A stretch of 64,000 nt of DNA, from assembly GCA_027604705.1 (NCBI GenBank), contig JADHYV010000016.1, positions 186,001 through 250,000 of the forward strand, given 5' to 3'. The position numbers were made by a program, and so were the translations under genes. The notes beneath the pieces are model-generated. The model ran no database searches. It saw nothing but the letters and a program-made list of their open reading frames with translations, and had not been told where the DNA came from. Below are positions 41,631-53,500 of this stretch, piece by piece (position 1 is the stretch's first letter; every line of letters starts with the position of its first letter). Source of the stretch: Allomyces arbusculus. Its lineage: Eukaryota; Blastocladiomycota; Blastocladiomycetes; Blastocladiales; Blastocladiaceae.

Positions 41631-44382
41631 TCAGCGCCGATTGCGGCTCATCATGGCCTCCTTGGCCGCTTCCTTGGCACTGCGCTCCTCGGCTGCGGCT
41701 TCTTGCAGCTCCACGTCCATTTGCCGCAGCTCCTCGAGAATCGGGAGGTACTCGGTGTACTTTTCCTTGGCGAGCTCAAACGCTACACAATAAGTCAGAA
41801 CGGACTGGTCAAGAGCCGGCAACCAATGACCTGATTCATCGAAACAGATCAGCGTACCATCGCGGCGCAACGCCTTGCCGTGTCCCATGATTTCCTCTTG
41901 CTCGAGCGCAATCTGCAGCCAGTACGCGGACGTGCGTGCATAGTAGTCGCGCAGCACCTCGTTGGGCTTGGGCAGGTTCTGCTGCAGCTCGAGCATCTAA
42001 GAACGCAGTTGAAAAGGGTGGTGAGCTTCAGTCGACTTCCAAGCCTTGTCGTGCGCGCGCGATCACAGTATTCCGTACCCGACGCATTTCCTCCTCACGG
42101 TGCTTGCGCGCCGCAGCGATCTTGGCCTCCTCCTCCTCCTGCTCGCGGCGGTACGCCTCATCCTCCTCGTCGTCCTCATCCCCATCCTCCCCATCCTCGT
42201 CATCATCATCATCATCCTCATCGTCTGATCCTTCCCACTGGCCCAAATCGCACTGCACCAAACACTTCCACTCGTCGAGCTTGTCGAGATTGAGCGCCCA
42301 AAAGTCCTCGAGCGTGTACTCGGCGCCCTCGACGTCGAGAATGCCGCCGTACAGGTACAGCGTATTGCGCGCGACGGCCATGGTCGTGTTGAACCGCGGC
42401 CGCGGCGTGTTGAGCTGTTCCTCGCGCAACCGCTCGGCTTCGGCAGCAGCCTCGGCAGCAGCAGCCGCTTCAGCAGCCGCAGCTTCCGCGGCGGCACGTG
42501 CGGCGAGCGTCTCGTCATCGACGTCCGACTCGTCATCGTCGTCGTTTTGCTGGACGGGCGTCTTGGGCTTTTTCGGCTTCTTGGGCTTTTTTTTGGCGCG
42601 CAGCGACATTGAGTACCACTTGTTCGCCTCCATGTTGTAGACGTACCTACGCGTGCGGCGCGTGGGTTAGGAATGTACGGCGGGCGAGATCGGAAGATCA
42701 AAGCTCGCGAATGGGCCACGCACATGTCGTTGTAGCACGTCGAGACCATGACTTCGTCGTTGATGTCCTCGTCGTGCACACCGCCGAATAGCACGGCCCG
42801 GTCCTTCCACATGGTCATGGTCGCGCCGGCGCGCGGTCTAAACAAGACGAGCGAGAGACACGCGTTAGGGTTCAACGGATCAGCGCGCGCGAAAACGTCG
42901 GCGGATCACACGCACCCCGGGTAGAAGCCCATCTTCTTGCGTTTCTCCCACTTGAGCGCCTTGAGGTCGGTTGACATCTTCAGCGCCCACAAGTCCGTGT
43001 GCACGACACCCTTGGTCTTTTCGCCCTTGACAAACTGCTTTGAGTAGCCGCCGTAGAGGATCACTAGTGTCCAGTCGGTGAGATCGTACTCGAGATACGC
43101 GGTTGATCTAGGCGTGCCGTACCGTGGTCCTTGTGCACCAAGAGCTGGCAGCCCGAGCGTGCAGACGGACGGTTCCCGCCAAGCTCCGGGAATTCGATCT
43201 GAAATTGCGCAATTCGATGTCAGAGTCAAGCCGCCTGGCGCAAATGTTTACGGACAGTCACGAGCGGAAACGCGGTACCTTGTGCCACTACTCGTCGCCA
43301 AGTTTCGATTGGTTGGTGAGGATTCACAATGAGGAGCCGACAACCGCAACAAGAACTGAAGAGGCACCAAACGCACCTTGTATTCCAGTGTATCAAAGAC
43401 CCACACGTCCTCCATGTACTTGGTCTGCACGTACGTGTCGTAGAACCCTGCAGTCGTCGACCCGTATCACTCTCCACCAGCTCCAACGCGCCGCCGCACC
43501 GCGACGTACCGCCAAACAAGACGACAAAGTGCTTCCACACGACCATGCGGTGCCCGGACCTTGGCGACGGCTTGACTTTGAGCTCGAGCTTCTCCCACGC
43601 GTTCGACACGACCGAGAACTGCCAAAAGTCCTTGTAGTGGTAAAAGGTCTTTTCGTTCTTGGACGCTAGTTTCACGGGGCACGAGCTAATGGTCAGTCGT
43701 GGCCTGCGACGCGGTCTTTGCTCGAAACGAAACAAAGGGAACGGACCAAACTCGCCGCCAAACAGGAACATGGTCCCGTTGGGCATGACGGCCATTTGGT
43801 GCGACGACCGCGGACCCGGGCTGTTCGGGCTCGTGATCTTCCTCCACTCGTTCTTGTCTGTGTTATACCGGTAGAGGTCGTTGTAGAACTCGGTCGTCTT
43901 GCCGTTGTGGAACTCACCGCCAAACAGGATGAGTTCGCTCGCGTTGAGCGGGTTGACGACGAGCGTTGCGTTGGCGCGGCCTGTCGGGTCGGTCATTCAT
44001 CAGAGCAATCCGGTGGAGAATGCGGGGAACGAATGGCACGAACGCGTGGGCGGCTCCGAGCACACCTCCTCGGTGATCTTGAACTCGGCCTCCTGCCGCG
44101 CCTTGAACGCATCGAGAATCGCTTCAATGTCCTCCTCCTCGCTGTCCGACTCGTCTTTGGGCTTGCCCTTCTTCTTCTTCTGCTTCTTCTCGGCCTTGAG
44201 CGCCTTGCGCTCGTTCTACGGAGCGCGGCGGAGAGCGTGCAGCCGGTTCGGGGTCAATTCGTGGCACGTCATCATGGCTCGTTGCAGCGACGTTGGAAAT
44301 CATAATCGAGTCCGATCGCCACCTTTTCGGCTACCTTGGCCTTGTGCTCGGCCTTGTTCTTTTTCTTCTTGTCCTTGGCCAT
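41631..44382 (-). CDS. Kelch-repeat protein, KEL3/KLHDC4 family with DUF4110
   Basis: About ten exons. The first encodes a lysine-rich start (MAKDKKKKNKAEHKAK). Kelch blades follow: LILFGGEFHNGK, YNDLYRYNTDKNEW, FHYKD-like blocks such as FYHYKDFWQFSVVSNAWEKL, LFGGFYDTYVQTKY formed by a splice, ARSGCQLLVHKDHVILYGGY also formed by splicing, AVLFGGVHDED and LYLYGGILDVEG. An Ala/Glu-rich helix and a long Asp/Glu stretch lie between late blades. The last exons carry the DUF4110-type end (LRDYYARTSAYWLQIAL ... KYTEYLPILEEL). This layout is that of human KLHDC4 and yeast Kel3 (YPL263C), cytoplasmic proteins of unclear function. Intron boundaries at 43.0-43.4 kb are inferred from blade continuity. 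The gene is 390 bp from the convergent TOM40. Confidence 0.83.
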
Positions 44383-44653
44383 GGCTGCTGCAGATACTGG
44401 CGCGTCGCGGTCACCCCGTCGTGCCGTCGATGGCGATCGCGGCCCCGCTGTACGGCGCGCGGATGCGGTGGAGTGTTGACATGGTCATGTGGGTGGTCGT
44501 GATCGCGTTGCCCTTGCCTCTTGGCTCCTTTCCGCTCCTCTCCTCCTCCACACCCGACCCAGAAATCAGTCGCTCATGACCGGATTCTATTGGCCAAGGA
44601 TGATCCAACACAAAGACGTGTCCTCTTACACTCTCCACCCGCTCGAACGGGCC

Positions 44654-45912
44654 CTACTCTCCCCTCAACGGCACCACCTCGGGCATCTTTGGCGACGCGC
44701 CGTCCACCTTCTTCGCAGCCTCGTCCTCATCACCCCATGCATCATCTGCGACCTGCAAACGCTGCTGCTCCTCCTCCTCTCCACCCGTGGCTTTGGCCGT
44801 GGCCACACTCCTTCGCCAGCGCAAGTAACAGAAACTCGGCACGCTCCCACCGAGCACGCCCGCAAGGAACGCGACGACCGTCGTCCCCGCATACCCCAAA
44901 CTCGGCAACGCAAACGTGGACACAATCGCGTACAGCGCGACACTCGACGAACCGAGCATCAGTGGTCCAATCGCTCCAGCCGAGACCGCCGCGCCCGACG
45001 AGATCCACGTGGCGACGACGGACGTGGTGAAAATGACGGGGAACGCGACAGCGATGCCGCCCGCGTACGACGAGACGCGCGCGAGCAGAATCGACCCGGC
45101 AATGGCAAGCGCCGCGCACAGACCGCGCACGATAATCACGAGCGGCGGGACGCGCGACTGGCTACGTGGCGCCGGTGGCGTGTTCCATCCGGCGGCAAGA
45201 CCCACCAGAACGGTCGCCAGGGTCGTGCCGAGTCCGACGGCGATGGGCGCGCGGGTTTCAGCGTCGATAAGGTGCGTGACGGGGCCAGAGATGGAGGTGG
45301 CCGTGGACGTGTTGGTCACATATTCACGCATGATGAAGACGAGGCCGCTGGCCAGCGCGAGCCACAGGAGAATGGCCGTGGCGAAGACGGCCAGCAGGAC
45401 CTTGCTGAGCGACCAAGTCGGGAAGCGCCTGCTGTAGACGACGGGAAGGTACTACGGCACGGAAGGGGGGGGGGGGGGGTATGAGACGTGTAATAAATGT
45501 ACGGATGAGCCAGGAAATAGCACGTACTCGCCAAAGGAGCAAGTAAAACGCATTGAGAAGCATGCCGGGCGGCACCGACATCATGCTGCGCTGGAAGTTG
45601 TTGAGCCCGGCCTGCGTGAGCGACAGGTCGCGCCGGTCGGCCGGCAGCCCTTCATAGCGATACTGAATCCAAAATCCAAAGCTGGCCGGGATAATCGTGG
45701 TCGGAATCGAGCCCAGGACGCCTCCTACAGATTGGCGGTGAGAATGGTTCCGATTTTTGTCCTCGACGCGCCCCATTCGAAGTCGTACCAACGACTCCAC
45801 CGAACCGCTCAATCGCGAGCGTGACCAAAATGCAGACGAGCCCGGCGAATAGGGCCGAGAGAACGACCGAGACTTCAAACGATAGACCAGGAAGCGAGCC
45901 TCCGGCCGTCAT
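44654..45912 (-). CDS. unknown polytopic membrane protein
   Basis: Three exons (45912-45789, 45724-45528, 45451-44654) encode 372 residues. There are roughly nine hydrophobic helices. The first half has FEVSVVLSALFAGLVCILVT, then ERFGGVVGGVLGSIPTTIIP across a splice. A similar block recurs in the second half (SSYAGGIAVAFPVIFTTSVV followed by SAGAIGPLMLGSSSVALYAI), so the protein may be an internal duplication of a membrane module, as in many transporters. The C-terminus is a charged cytosolic tail (EEEEQQRLQVADD). No signature of a named transporter family is recognised. The second intron has a run of 15 C close to its acceptor. The start was chosen at the first ATG before the first helix. 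Confidence 0.72.
45465..45479. repeat. homopolymer G15 (C15 in the intron)
   Basis: Fifteen consecutive G on the plus strand. In the minus-strand gene this is a C tract about 13 bases upstream of the splice acceptor, where a polypyrimidine tract belongs. Confidence 0.85.
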
Positions 45913-46100
45913 GGTAATGCAAATTGCGTGCGAGTTGCTAGGGCGATCTGGTGCGAAAATGGATGCGGCTCCGTTCGGTTTGCTGGATGAAGAACTTCGT
46001 CGTTGGAGAGCCGGGAGGCGACGCTGGTGTGCAAAAATTGGCCCAATGGGCAGCCGCGACAGAGAACGAGCAATGCTGGCCTCGCGGTTTTGAACAGAAT

Positions 46101-46140
<40 letters not shown>

Positions 46141-46677
46141 ACAGGTCGTTGGTCGTCGCGAGAATCACAGCGTGTGGGCACACTTTAAAGAGAACAGGGC
46201 GGGGGCTCGCGCGAGCTGTGAACGAACACTTGGTGGGGCAGAACAGTCACCGGTCACTTCCATTTCCGCGCGACAAGAGACGGTTTCCGTGCGCCAACTC
46301 GGCTTTCCGGGCGGGAGACTTGCGCGCCCATGTGGCGACCCCGGAGAAACCAGCGCGCGCGCACAGTTGCAACAAAAATGGCATTCGGGTCTGCAGCTGG
46401 GCGATTTGTAATTGTTCCACACCATCGAAAGCTCTCATCTCGGCGCGTCTTTCATCCTCGACTCACCGTCGCCCAGACCGAGCCGGCGGCGCCGGAAAAA
46501 ACTCGCCGTGGCCTGGTCGCAGGAAAATGGTCAAAAGAGTCCCCCATCACGGAGGACACATGCGACCTGTATTGAGAAAAAAAAATTGGTAACTCGGCCC
46601 AACCGCGCCGACCCTTGCCTTGCTTCACAACCAAACCCGCAACAAAAAAGACTCTCACCACACAACTCTGCGATTAC
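45913..46677. other. intergenic with (TCG)13 microsatellite
   Basis: 765 bp between two minus-strand genes. Thirteen perfect TCG triplets occupy 46101-46139, about 190 bp upstream of the membrane-protein start. Short A-rich stretches near 46577 and 46647 lie just beyond the carnitine acetyltransferase stop and probably belong to its 3' end. No gene is supported. Confidence 0.6.
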
Positions 46678-48585
46678 TCAAAGCTTGTTGGCACGTGGCG
46701 TCGGGACCCCTTCTGCGGCCTCGACGAGTGCCTTCATTTCGCGCAGCGCCGCGATCAGCTCGTACCGGAACACGTCCGTCGACGTTTCCAAACACGACCG
46801 CTTCGACTCGATCCCGAAATGAATCACGTTCGGTCCGGCAAAGTAGTTGATCCCGTACCCGTTCGGGTAGACGCACCCGAACCCGGTCCCGTAAAGCACC
46901 TTGTAGGACTCGGCGCCGAGACCGGACGTCGACAGGAGCCATTCGCACGACCGCGCGTAGGCGGGATCCTCGAAGAGCGCACACGACTCGCCCGGCTTCA
47001 TGCAGAACCGCAGCCCCATCAAGTGCCGGTCCACCCCCAACCCGCGCGAGGCTTCGCCAATGTAGGTGATGTGCGACTTGGCGGCGGCCTTGAGCATCGC
47101 GAGCCGCTGTTTCGGGCACTTGACGGGCGCGTCCTTTTGCGCGTGGCGGCCCATGGCCTCGACCCAGGCCTTGCTCGCCGACGACAGCGACCGGCATGTC
47201 TCAGTGCGCCCGTGCTTGAACATTCGCGTCGAGGCCGTCTCGTAGGTCGGGACGGTCTTCCCGGATTGCCGGTACATGGCGAGCTGAATCGCCATTTGCA
47301 TAAACGCGTCGGGCGAGAACCCAGCCGACTTCATGAACGACGACCCGTACCCGTGGAAAATGCAGATGCCAATGTCCGAGTCGGCAATCAGCTTGCGGTT
47401 GTTCACTTCGGCGTCCTTGATGTACTGGTCGATCTTGGCGTCCACTTTCCACGTCAGTTTGCGCACGGCCAGACCCATCGCGTTGGCGACAGCCCCGGCC
47501 GGATCGCGCGCCGGCTCGTTCTGAATGACGTGCTGGAACATGACCGCGGGCGTGAGCGCGTCCTGCGGCGAGTGTTCGCCGTTGCACCCGGCGCGGCCCG
47601 ACGACGTGACAATGATGTTCAGTGCCTTGTCGTACCACCGGTTATGGCCGTCGTTGCCGTGCGCGATAAGCCGGTGGTGCTCGTCAATGTCGGCGCCGGG
47701 CGCCTTGTCGTCGAGCGAGACGGTGAACAGCGCGTCCTCGATGACTTTCATCGACGCGCGGTTTTCGGGGGACAGCGAGAGCAGGTGCGCGCGTGCGGCC
47801 GCCCATGTGTCGCGGTGCTCGGCCGTCAGGACCGGGATCGGCGCCTGGTCCTGCGCGACAGGCGTGCTCGTTACGTCGGCGACCACGTCGTTTAGCAGTT
47901 TTTCCAAGACAGAAAGCGCAAGCCGGCATCCCTGCGCGTCGTAGAGCGGGACCTCGTAGCACTGGTCGCGCGCGATCACGACCATGTGCCGCGCCGGGCA
48001 CGGGAACGCGCGCTGGATGCGGTCGCGGCCCGGCTCGGCAATACGCGTGACGCCAAACATGTGGCGCACCTGGTCCATGCACAGCGGACCGGCCTTGGTC
48101 GTTTCGGCCGGGATCTTGCCCGTGTCGAGCAACTCCTTGTAGTTGAGCAGGTTCGAAACGAGCCCGGCAGCACGGCGCACCTGGACGGGTGTGTACTCGC
48201 CCGTGCCCTTGCGTTCGAGCGCGGCCTGCACCTCCGGCAAGTGGTCGTCCTTGAGGTTGAGCCACCAGTTGGAGTTGATCATAAGCGGCACGCGCCATTC
48301 GAGGTAGGCGCGCTCGTACCACCATCGCTCGAGCCAGCTGTTGGGCTCGCCCTGGTCGTGCGCGATCAGCCGCTGCTGCAGCTCGGCCGCCTGGCCCGAC
48401 TCGACAAATTGCTTGATGGCCGCATCGGTATGCGCGAGCTCGGCGGGCGTGAGAATCGGCAGCAGCGTCGTGCGGTACTTGGCCAAAGTCTTGTCGAGCG
48501 GCGGGATCGGCAGGCGCGGCAGCGCGCCCTGGTTGGCGAACGTCGACACGGCCGGTTTGCTGCTGCTGCTGCTGCTGGCGGTCAT
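46678..48585 (-). CDS. carnitine O-acetyltransferase
   Basis: A single exon of 635 residues from the ATG at 48585. Carnitine/choline acyltransferase features run throughout: LPRLPIPPLDKTLAKY at the start, WWYERAYLEWRVPLMINSNWW, the catalytic His in NGEHSPQDA, and the substrate-binding STS in WLLSTSGLGAES, followed by GYGINYFAGPNVIHFGIE. The enzyme moves acetyl groups between CoA and carnitine in mitochondria or peroxisomes. The last residues are ANKL; NKL resembles a weak peroxisomal PTS1. The frame is also open upstream to an ATG at 48786, and those 67 codons include a basic, Ser/Ala-rich part, so a second longer form targeted to mitochondria is possible, as known for yeast Cat2. That is inference. 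Confidence 0.9.
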   Translation of the reverse strand: MTASSSSSSKPAVSTFANQGALPRLPIPPLDKTLAKYRTTLLPILTPAELAHTDAAIKQFVESGQAAELQQRLIAHDQGEPNSWLERWWYERAYLEWRVPLMINSNWWLNLKDDHLPEVQAALERKGTGEYTPVQVRRAAGLVSNLLNYKELLDTGKIPAETTKAGPLCMDQVRHMFGVTRIAEPGRDRIQRAFPCPARHMVVIARDQCYEVPLYDAQGCRLALSVLEKLLNDVVADVTSTPVAQDQAPIPVLTAEHRDTWAAARAHLLSLSPENRASMKVIEDALFTVSLDDKAPGADIDEHHRLIAHGNDGHNRWYDKALNIIVTSSGRAGCNGEHSPQDALTPAVMFQHVIQNEPARDPAGAVANAMGLAVRKLTWKVDAKIDQYIKDAEVNNRKLIADSDIGICIFHGYGSSFMKSAGFSPDAFMQMAIQLAMYRQSGKTVPTYETASTRMFKHGRTETCRSLSSASKAWVEAMGRHAQKDAPVKCPKQRLAMLKAAAKSHITYIGEASRGLGVDRHLMGLRFCMKPGESCALFEDPAYARSCEWLLSTSGLGAESYKVLYGTGFGCVYPNGYGINYFAGPNVIHFGIESKRSCLETSTDVFRYELIAALREMKALVEAAEGVPTPRANKL

Positions 48586-49168
48586 GGTGCAGGTGGAGGC
48601 CGCGGTTGGTTGTGGAGGACGGGAGACGGGCCGACACGCGGTGACAGCAAACGCGAGCGACGACGGTGTGGGTGGGGCCCCGCTTTTCAAGGCTTGATGA
48701 GCGCGTGGGCCCGCGGGCTGCCGGAACGCGTTGACTCCACTTTTCAGTTGGATTTGGTCGGATTCACCGGGCTCTGGTGGTCGCACCTCCTCGCGGGCCG
48801 ATCGCCGTCAACCCGCGCCAGCCGAAGTGAGATCACGATCACGCGAAAAACGCGTTGTCTCCCATCGGTTGTCGACTTGTCTCTCGTCTGCCGATGATCG
48901 GTCGCACCGCTGGATGTGGTCGCCGGCCGTGGCGCGCTCGTTCCTCTTTGCGAGCGGCCATCAGCGGCTTGCAAAACGGTGGAATGTGGAGTTTACTCTG
49001 GGGGTTCATCGCAAGGCGCAAACACGAGGACCTGATCCAGTCGGAAGCGTCCAGCGCCAGAAATGTTCACTCGGCTAGATTGATCAGAGGCAACCGGGTT
49101 GGATTACCTCACGACGCACGAGCGTACGACGATGACATGAAAGGAAAATTGAATCACATTCTCTGCCC
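48586..49168. other. CAT upstream region and BOL1 3' region
   Basis: 583 bp between two minus-strand genes. The first 200 bases upstream of 48585 are open in the CAT frame (a possible N-terminal extension). Nothing else is recognised. Confidence 0.45.
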
Positions 49169-49674
49169 TTACACACGCCCCTCTGCCGCCGCCTTCTCCA
49201 TCTCGGCCGGCGTCTTGGTCGCGAGCTGCAACGCGTGCAGCCCGGCCCGCAACTCATCGCCCAAAATCCCATAAATCATGCGGTGCCGCTGCAGCAAAGG
49301 CTTGCCCGCAAACGCGTCCGAGACGATCGTGACGCGGAAATGCGTTTCCTTGGCGGCAAGGCCCTTCATGGCCGCGTGGCCCGCATGCTTGCGGCTGTCG
49401 TCGATGATTTCCAGAACCGTCGGTTGGCACGCGGCCGTAATCTGGTGCAGGGCAGGGATGCATATGAGCATCAAAATTCGATCCATCGCAAAGATTTGCA
49501 AGGAAGGTCGTGCCCAACCTTGTCGTGGATCTGGGCGGCCACCGACCCGGGCGGGTAACTCGCAGCGGCAGTCGACATGGCGGCACTGCACAGACCAAAT
49601 TGGCGGAACGAGCGGGTCGTGGCGGAAGCAATCAGCGGAACAGTGGTAATGCGAGTGGTCACCGCGGCGAACAT
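49169..49674 (-). CDS. BOL1: mitochondrial BolA-like protein (Bol1)
   Basis: Two exons (49674-49519 and 49441-49169; 77-nt intron with a GTTGGG donor) give 142 residues. The first exon encodes a basic Ser/Thr/Arg presequence (MFAAVTTRITTVPLIASATT) and the start of the BolA domain. The second supplies PTVLEIIDDSRKHAGHAAM, then ETHFRVTIVSDAFAGKPLLQ and RHRMIYGILGDEL, with the conserved His residues and the helix-turn region of class II folds. Bol1 works with monothiol glutaredoxin in inserting 4Fe-4S clusters into mitochondrial proteins. A start six codons further upstream (49692) is also possible. The gene is divergent from the ABC transporter. Confidence 0.88.
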
Positions 49675-50541
49675 GGTGCCGAGCGAGGACAAGCGTGAGC
49701 GGCAGCGGCGCAGCTGAGTCTGGTCTTTCGCGATGCGGGCCCATTCCGGTCTGTGTCATTTAGCGCGTGACACTCACGGTGCGACACGTGTCTGATGAAC
49801 TGTGCGGGACACGTCTCGCGCTTCCGTTCCGCCGGCCGGCCGGCGTTGCGAGGCGTTGGTCAGCAAGCAAGCCGCCGAAATCGGTAAATCGATCGCGAAT
49901 CGACACACACCACCGCCCGGCTGATCATTCGGCTCGCCGCCACCAGCCCCGTCCGCAAGGCAGGGACCATTGCGCGCACACCGTGCTCACCTCACGCGCT
50001 CAAAAGACAATGGCCTCCCACCTGCAGTCGTGCTGCTCGTCTCGTCGGCCGGTCTTTTCTCTCCCACGACCGGATTTGACCCGCCGTTGCTCAACGCAGC
50101 GCTGGATGCTCGCCGTCGCTGCTGTTCGCGTATTGGAACCAGAAACGATAAGCGAGTCTTGCTCGCTGGAGCCGGTTCGCGCAACCAAGTTGGACCAGAA
50201 GCTGCAACAGCGCTGAGTTACATTTCCGCCCGTTTGTGCTGGTGAACCCGCACGCTCTCGTCGAGGTAATGGTTTCCGAGCTCACGTTCCCATGATATGA
50301 TGCTTGCGAGTTGGCCGAGGCTCAGCCTTGATGGACACCGCGATGCGCGCTGCCGCTGGCCGCGTTGCTGTGGCCTTGGGCTACACCAAGGCATGGGCGG
50401 GCGCAACTCCATCGATGGACCGCCCAGTCATTGCGGCGATCACAGTAATGGCCCTGACCGGCCTGCGCACCAGCTTGCATTCCGACCCGCGTATCTTGTT
50501 CACCAACTGACCAAGATGAGCCCAACCATATTCGTTCCATA

Positions 50542-53500
50542 TTGCTCAGAAATATGGCGCCTCCACGGCTACCCGACGGTGCGCCCGCCATAGTCGTGCG
50601 CGAACCGCACCACGACGCGACCGCCGACGTGTCCGTCCCGCTCATGGACCTCGCCGATGCCGACACCAAGAACCACCTTGACGACGATGCCGACCGCAAA
50701 CATGACTGCGACAATCGGCCCGCGACCGCGACCCCACCTGCGGGCGGGTACGCATCTGTCGGTGGTAACGGTCTCCCGCCCCCCGCGCTCGACACGGCGC
50801 CGTGGTGGAGCAAGCTTCTCTTTTCGTGGGTCGGCCCACTGATTGCGCAGCACGAGGACATCGACGAGTCGACGCTCAACGATTTGCAAGAATGGGACCA
50901 GGCCGAGTTTCTTTCAGCGCGGTTCCGCGACGAGTGGCAGCGCGAGATTGCACGCGTCGAGGCCAAGGGGCCCGATCATCGTGGCAGGGCGCGAAAGCCA
51001 AGTTTGATGCGCGCGCTCGCGCGGACTTTGCGATCCCAGATTTGGTGGGCGGGGCTGATTGTCGGGTTTGAAATTCTCGTCAAGCTGGCTGAGGCGCTGT
51101 TCTTGGTAAGTTTTCGGTTTGCGCGCTCGGAGTCGGCTCTCTACGGTGGAGAAGGGAGACTGACCCTCATTCTCGTCGACATGAACAGGGAGAAATGATT
51201 CGGCACTTCCAGACGCCCGACAGCCCATCCATCAAGGGCTACGGGTGGGGCATTGGCCTTGGTCTCGTCTCGACGCTTCATGCGTATGTATTGCAGTCCT
51301 CGTTTCTCGGCAAACTGTCGGGGTAACTAATCTGACCACACTTTTGATGTAGCGCCGCGCACCACCACTACTTCTTCATCTGCATGCGCCTCGGCGTACA
51401 GATTCGCACGACGCTGATCGCGACCATGTACCGCAAGGCCATTTCGCTCTCGACCGGCGCCGACACGTCTCCTGGCGTTGTCGTCAATCTCATCTCTAAC
51501 GACGTGTCAACATTCGAGCCGCTCGCGCTGTTCGGCCACTTTCTCTGGGTCGCCGTGATTGAAGTCATCGTGTGCACGATTTTGCTCTACCAGCGCCTAG
51601 GGTGGCCGTCGCTGCTCGGTCTCGCGCTGATTGGGCTCATGGTCCCGCTGCAAAGTTACCTCGGCAGCTGGTTTGCGCGGTTCCGCCAGGATACGGTCAA
51701 GTGGCGCGACTCGCGCGTGCGGCTCATGACCGACTTGCTACAGGGCCAGTCGGTCATCAAGTTCAACGCGTGGCGCATCCCGTTTGCCGAGGAGGTGTTG
51801 CGGTTGCGCGCAGGCGAGATGAAGCCGTTGATTGGCGCCGGGCTCATGGACGCGTTCAACGAGTACGCTGCGGCCCTCACCGTTTTTTCTCCGCTTTCCG
51901 ACCGCTTGCTCACTCGTCTTTCGTGACCGATTTAGGGCGAGCTGGTTCATCTTTCCAGTTCTCATTGAGCTGATCGTGTTCGGCACCAGCTACTTGGCCG
52001 ATATCCCGATGACCGCCGCCGACGTCTTTTCGTCGCTCGCGCTCTACGCGATCCTGAAACTCACGCTGACCACGTTTGTGCCCAAGGGCGTCAAGTCGCT
52101 CACCGAATCGATCGTCTCGGCCGCCCGTATTCGCGACTTCTTGCTCGAGCAGGAAATCTCCTCGGCACACTTACTCGCCGACGGGCGGCACGCCGTGGAT
52201 AAGGAGCTGCAGCACGGCGCCCAAGTCGAGGTGCACCACGCCTCGTTCACATGGGACGCGTCGGTGCTGCGCGTCGAGGATGACGACGGCGACTCGGACA
52301 AGACCGCCGATGGCAAGTCACCCTCCCCCACGCCGCCGTCGCGCGCCTTCTCGCTCGACCTGAACCACACGTTCGAGCGCAGCACGCTCACAGCGATCAT
52401 CGGCCCCGTCGGCGCCGGCAAGTCGAGCCTGATGTCGGCAATCCTCGGCGAAATGCCGTGCGCGCGCGGCCACGTTACCGTGCAGCACGACGCGCGGATT
52501 GCCTACGCGCCGCAAACGCCGTGGATCCTGGCCGGCACGATCCTGACAAATATCACGTTTGGCGCGCCGCTCGACGAGACGTGGCTGCGTGAAGTCATTC
52601 GGCTGTGCTCGCTCGAGCGCGATCTGCAGCAGTGGCCGCACGGGCTCGCCACGATCGTCGGCGAACGTGGAGTCGCGCTGAGTGGTGGCCAGCGGGCGCG
52701 TGTCGGTTTGGCGCGCGCGATTTACGCCCGCGCGCCGGTGCTCTTGCTCGACGACCCGTTGTCGGCGGTCGACACGCGCGTCGCGCGCATGATCTTTGAT
52801 GCCGTCCGGCACGCGCCGGCGTTGCAGCATACGACGCGGATCTTGGTCACGCACCAGCTGCAGTTTGTCAAGGAGTGCGACGAGATTGTGGTTTTGGATC
52901 ACGGTCGGATCGCGGCCACGGGGTCGTGGGCCGAGATTCGCGATAGTACCAGCGGGTCGGCGTGGATGTCGGTGCTCGCCGATTACGATCACGACCGCGG
53001 CGAGGAGCTCAACATGGACGAGTTGGCCGAACTCGACAAGGAAAAGGAGCGCCGCGAGTTGCAGCGCGAGGAAGGGCTAGGGGAGGAAGAAGTCGATTTG
53101 CAGGGCGACGTCGAAGGTGCCGCGGCGGTCGCGGCCGCGCAGGTGGAAGTGTCCGAGGTCGGGACGATCAAGTGGTCGACGATCAAGGCGTTCCTGATTG
53201 ACCCGACACCCGCGTGGCTGCTGGTCGCGAGCGTGTTCATGATGGTCGCGGGCCAGTCGCTGAGCGTCGCATCTGACTGGGTGCTCGCGCGGTGGGTCGC
53301 CAAACCGCCGGCGATCCAGCTCGGCAACTCATATTACGCGACGCTGTTCCTGTCGCTGGTCGTGTTTGCCACGGCGATTGGGATCATCCGCGCGCTCCTG
53401 TCCTACCACTTGCTCCTGAGCTCGTCATTTTCCGTTTCCAAGACCATGGTCTACAAGGTGCTCGATGCGCCCATGGCGTGGTTCCAGAAGAACCCGACAG

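Noticed and set aside
46615-47895. Plus-strand frame of 426 codons
   Set aside because: Antisense to carnitine acetyltransferase, which is clearly coding; Arg/Val-rich composition typical of a shadow.
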